From positions 1 to 64,000 of the forward strand of contig JAKLIX010000018.1 of the NCBI GenBank assembly GCA_022709385.1: 64,000 nt of DNA. The letters are read 5' to 3'. The stretch comes from Bacteroidota bacterium. Its GTDB lineage: Bacteria; Bacteroidota; Bacteroidia; Bacteroidales; CAIXZF01. The notes under the pieces are model-generated. The model worked only from the letters and a program-made list of their open reading frames with translations. It was not told the DNA's origin and ran no database searches. The position numbers and the translations under genes were made by a program. Positions 62,853 to 64,000 of this stretch are shown piece after piece (position 1 is the stretch's first letter; the number at the start of each line of letters is the position of its first letter).

Positions 62853-63755
62853 ATGAATGCCAAAAAGAAAACCGGTCTGGGCAGGGGATTAAGCGCACTG
62901 CTGGATGGTGCAGAGGAAGCCCTGAACCAGGATACGGTAAGAAGCGACAATGTGCTGGCCTGGTCGCAGGGATACATCAGGACCGATCATATTGAAACCA
63001 ATCCTTATCAACCGAGGACTTCATTTGAGCAGGAAGCCCTTGCCGAGCTGAGTGCCTCCATTCAAAAACAAGGGATCATCCAGCCGGTTACGGTCAGAAG
63101 AACCGGTAAAGACCAATACCAGCTGATCTCGGGAGAAAGAAGACTTAAAGCGGCGATGATGGCTGGACTGGAAGAGATACCCGCTTTTATCAGAACAGCC
63201 GACGATAACCAGATGCTGGAGCTGGCCCTGGTGGAGAACCTGCAGCGTAAGGATCTGAACAGCATGGATATTGCCATCAGCCTGCAACGGCTGGCAGAGG
63301 AATATGAATATTCACAGGAAACCATGGCCGAGAAACTTGGTAAAAAACGAACCACCATCACCAATTACCTCAGGTTGCTCAAACTGCCTCCCGAAATTCA
63401 GGTTGCTCTCCGGGATGAACAGATCAGTATGGGGCATGCCCGGGCATTGGTGAATATTACCGATCAACAGACCCAGCTTGCCATCCTTGCCGATATTATA
63501 TCTAAAGGACTGTCTGTCAGGGATGTCGAAAAGATCGTCCGGGATCTCAGTCAACCAATTGAAAAGCCAAAACCACTGAAGAAACAGCTTGCCCCTCCCC
63601 TGCTCACGATGAAAGATCATATAGAGAAGGCGGTTGGAGGAAAAATCAGTGTACACCTGACTTCAGCAGGCAAAGGCAGTATCCGCTTACCCTTCAGGAA
63701 TGATGAGCAACTGGAAGCTATCCTGAAAACACTGGCAGCAAAGCATTCATTCTGA
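62853..63755 (+). CDS. parB: Chromosome partitioning protein ParB (Spo0J)
   Basis: A 300-residue CTPase clamp that binds parS and spreads. N-terminal KKTGLGRGLSALLD is typical; the CTP-binding boxes are QPVTVRR and GERRLKAAMMAGLEEIP; the helix-turn-helix is YSQETMAEKLGKKRTTITNYLRLL; the C-terminal dimer domain follows. It lies between parA and a DUF5683 gene, an order kept in Bacteroidota. I found no good parS site in the window. Confidence 0.97.
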   Translation: MNAKKKTGLGRGLSALLDGAEEALNQDTVRSDNVLAWSQGYIRTDHIETNPYQPRTSFEQEALAELSASIQKQGIIQPVTVRRTGKDQYQLISGERRLKAAMMAGLEEIPAFIRTADDNQMLELALVENLQRKDLNSMDIAISLQRLAEEYEYSQETMAEKLGKKRTTITNYLRLLKLPPEIQVALRDEQISMGHARALVNITDQQTQLAILADIISKGLSVRDVEKIVRDLSQPIEKPKPLKKQLAPPLLTMKDHIEKAVGGKISVHLTSAGKGSIRLPFRNDEQLEAILKTLAAKHSF

Positions 63756-63758
63756 ACC

Positions 63759-64000
63759 ATGTCGAGCCTGCGACCTGTCATACTTGCCTTGTTTATTATC
63801 CTGGCTGCCTTCCTGCCACTGCCATCCTCAGCCCAGAAACCTGTCCATTCCCCGAACAAGGCAGCCCTGTATTCTGCTGTTTTACCTGGCCTGGGCCAGG
63901 CATACAACCGCAAATACTGGAAAATTCCGGTCGTTTACGCAGGTTTCGGAACCCTGTACTACTTCATCAACCTGAACAACAAGGAGTACTTGCGGTTCAA
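63759..64000 (+). CDS. DUF5683 membrane protein, partial (5' part)
   Basis: The ATG at 63759 lies three bases after the parB stop. The 80 visible residues have a signal-like start (VILALFIILAAFLPLPSSAQ) and the family motif KAALYSAVLPGLGQAYNRKYWKIPVVYAGFGTLYYF, which defines DUF5683. The gene runs out of the window. Function is unknown; members follow parB in many Bacteroidota and precede dapB or lepB in some. Confidence 0.9.
   Translation, partial: MSSLRPVILALFIILAAFLPLPSSAQKPVHSPNKAALYSAVLPGLGQAYNRKYWKIPVVYAGFGTLYYFINLNNKEYLRF

Overview
The window looks like a chromosome segment of a Bacteroidota bacterium, most likely of the order Bacteroidales, at moderate G+C. The evidence is consistent across the window. 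Three large secreted proteins carry type IX secretion (T9SS) C-terminal sorting domains, and there are many lipoproteins. There is a GldI-like FKBP, a FeoA-FeoB fusion with its Cys-rich partner, a split transketolase, a NusB-DUF1573-YajC-CoaE cluster and a ParA-ParB-DUF5683 cluster. Nineteen copies of the Bacteroidota -7 promoter element TAnnTTTG sit just upstream of genes, while Shine-Dalgarno sites are mostly absent. I see no insertion sequences, phage genes, CRISPR arrays or rRNA genes; the content is mostly core genome.

Layout. 1-4 kb (minus strand): a partial DUF2188 gene, a lipoprotein, a Crp/Fnr regulator with a perfect FNR-type palindrome in its promoter, and an MsbA-type ABC exporter. 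4-6.5 kb: rbfA, a methyltransferase and a LolC/E-like permease. 6.6-13.5 kb: two tandem C25 cysteine peptidases, one resembling Lys-gingipain (Kgp) and one Arg-gingipain (Rgp), both with T9SS signals. 13.6-22.6 kb: a GT-C glycosyltransferase, an M48 protease, ligA, an S9 peptidase, the two transketolase subunits and DUF5063. 22.7-25.4 kb: iron uptake, with a palindrome touching the feoAB start codon. 25.4-29.7 kb (minus): a TPR lipoprotein, recA, peroxiredoxin, endonuclease III, a small protein and an ECF sigma factor.

29.9-37 kb: uvrA, a complete tRNA(CAT) unit with promoter and terminator, a eukaryotic-type glycogen branching enzyme, a serine hydrolase and a small hypothetical protein. 37.2-42.7 kb: four FKBP-family genes behind nrnA, divergent ndk, and an XRE regulator surrounded by TTACA-N2-TGTAA operator-like sites. 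43-51.4 kb (minus): ugd, uxs, rfbD and a phosphohexomutase (nucleotide-sugar supply), then an isoprenylcysteine-methyltransferase-like membrane protein, an EamA transporter and a saccharopine-dehydrogenase-like protein. 51.5-55 kb: a secreted protein with alternating cohesin-like and Ig-like modules. 55-61 kb (minus): DUF2807 lipoprotein, aconitase, coaE, yajC, DUF1573 and nusB. 61.4-64 kb: DUF3276, parA, parB and the start of a DUF5683 gene.

The most notable signals are regulatory. They are the operator family around the XRE gene, the FNR palindrome with a half-site two helical turns away, the palindrome abutting feoAB, a promoter that overlaps a terminator hairpin, and competing leader hairpins in the sugar cluster. 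The Kgp-like/Rgp-like protease pair is the most notable gene arrangement. Start codons were adjusted by promoter position and family alignment where stated; residue numbers follow the chosen start.
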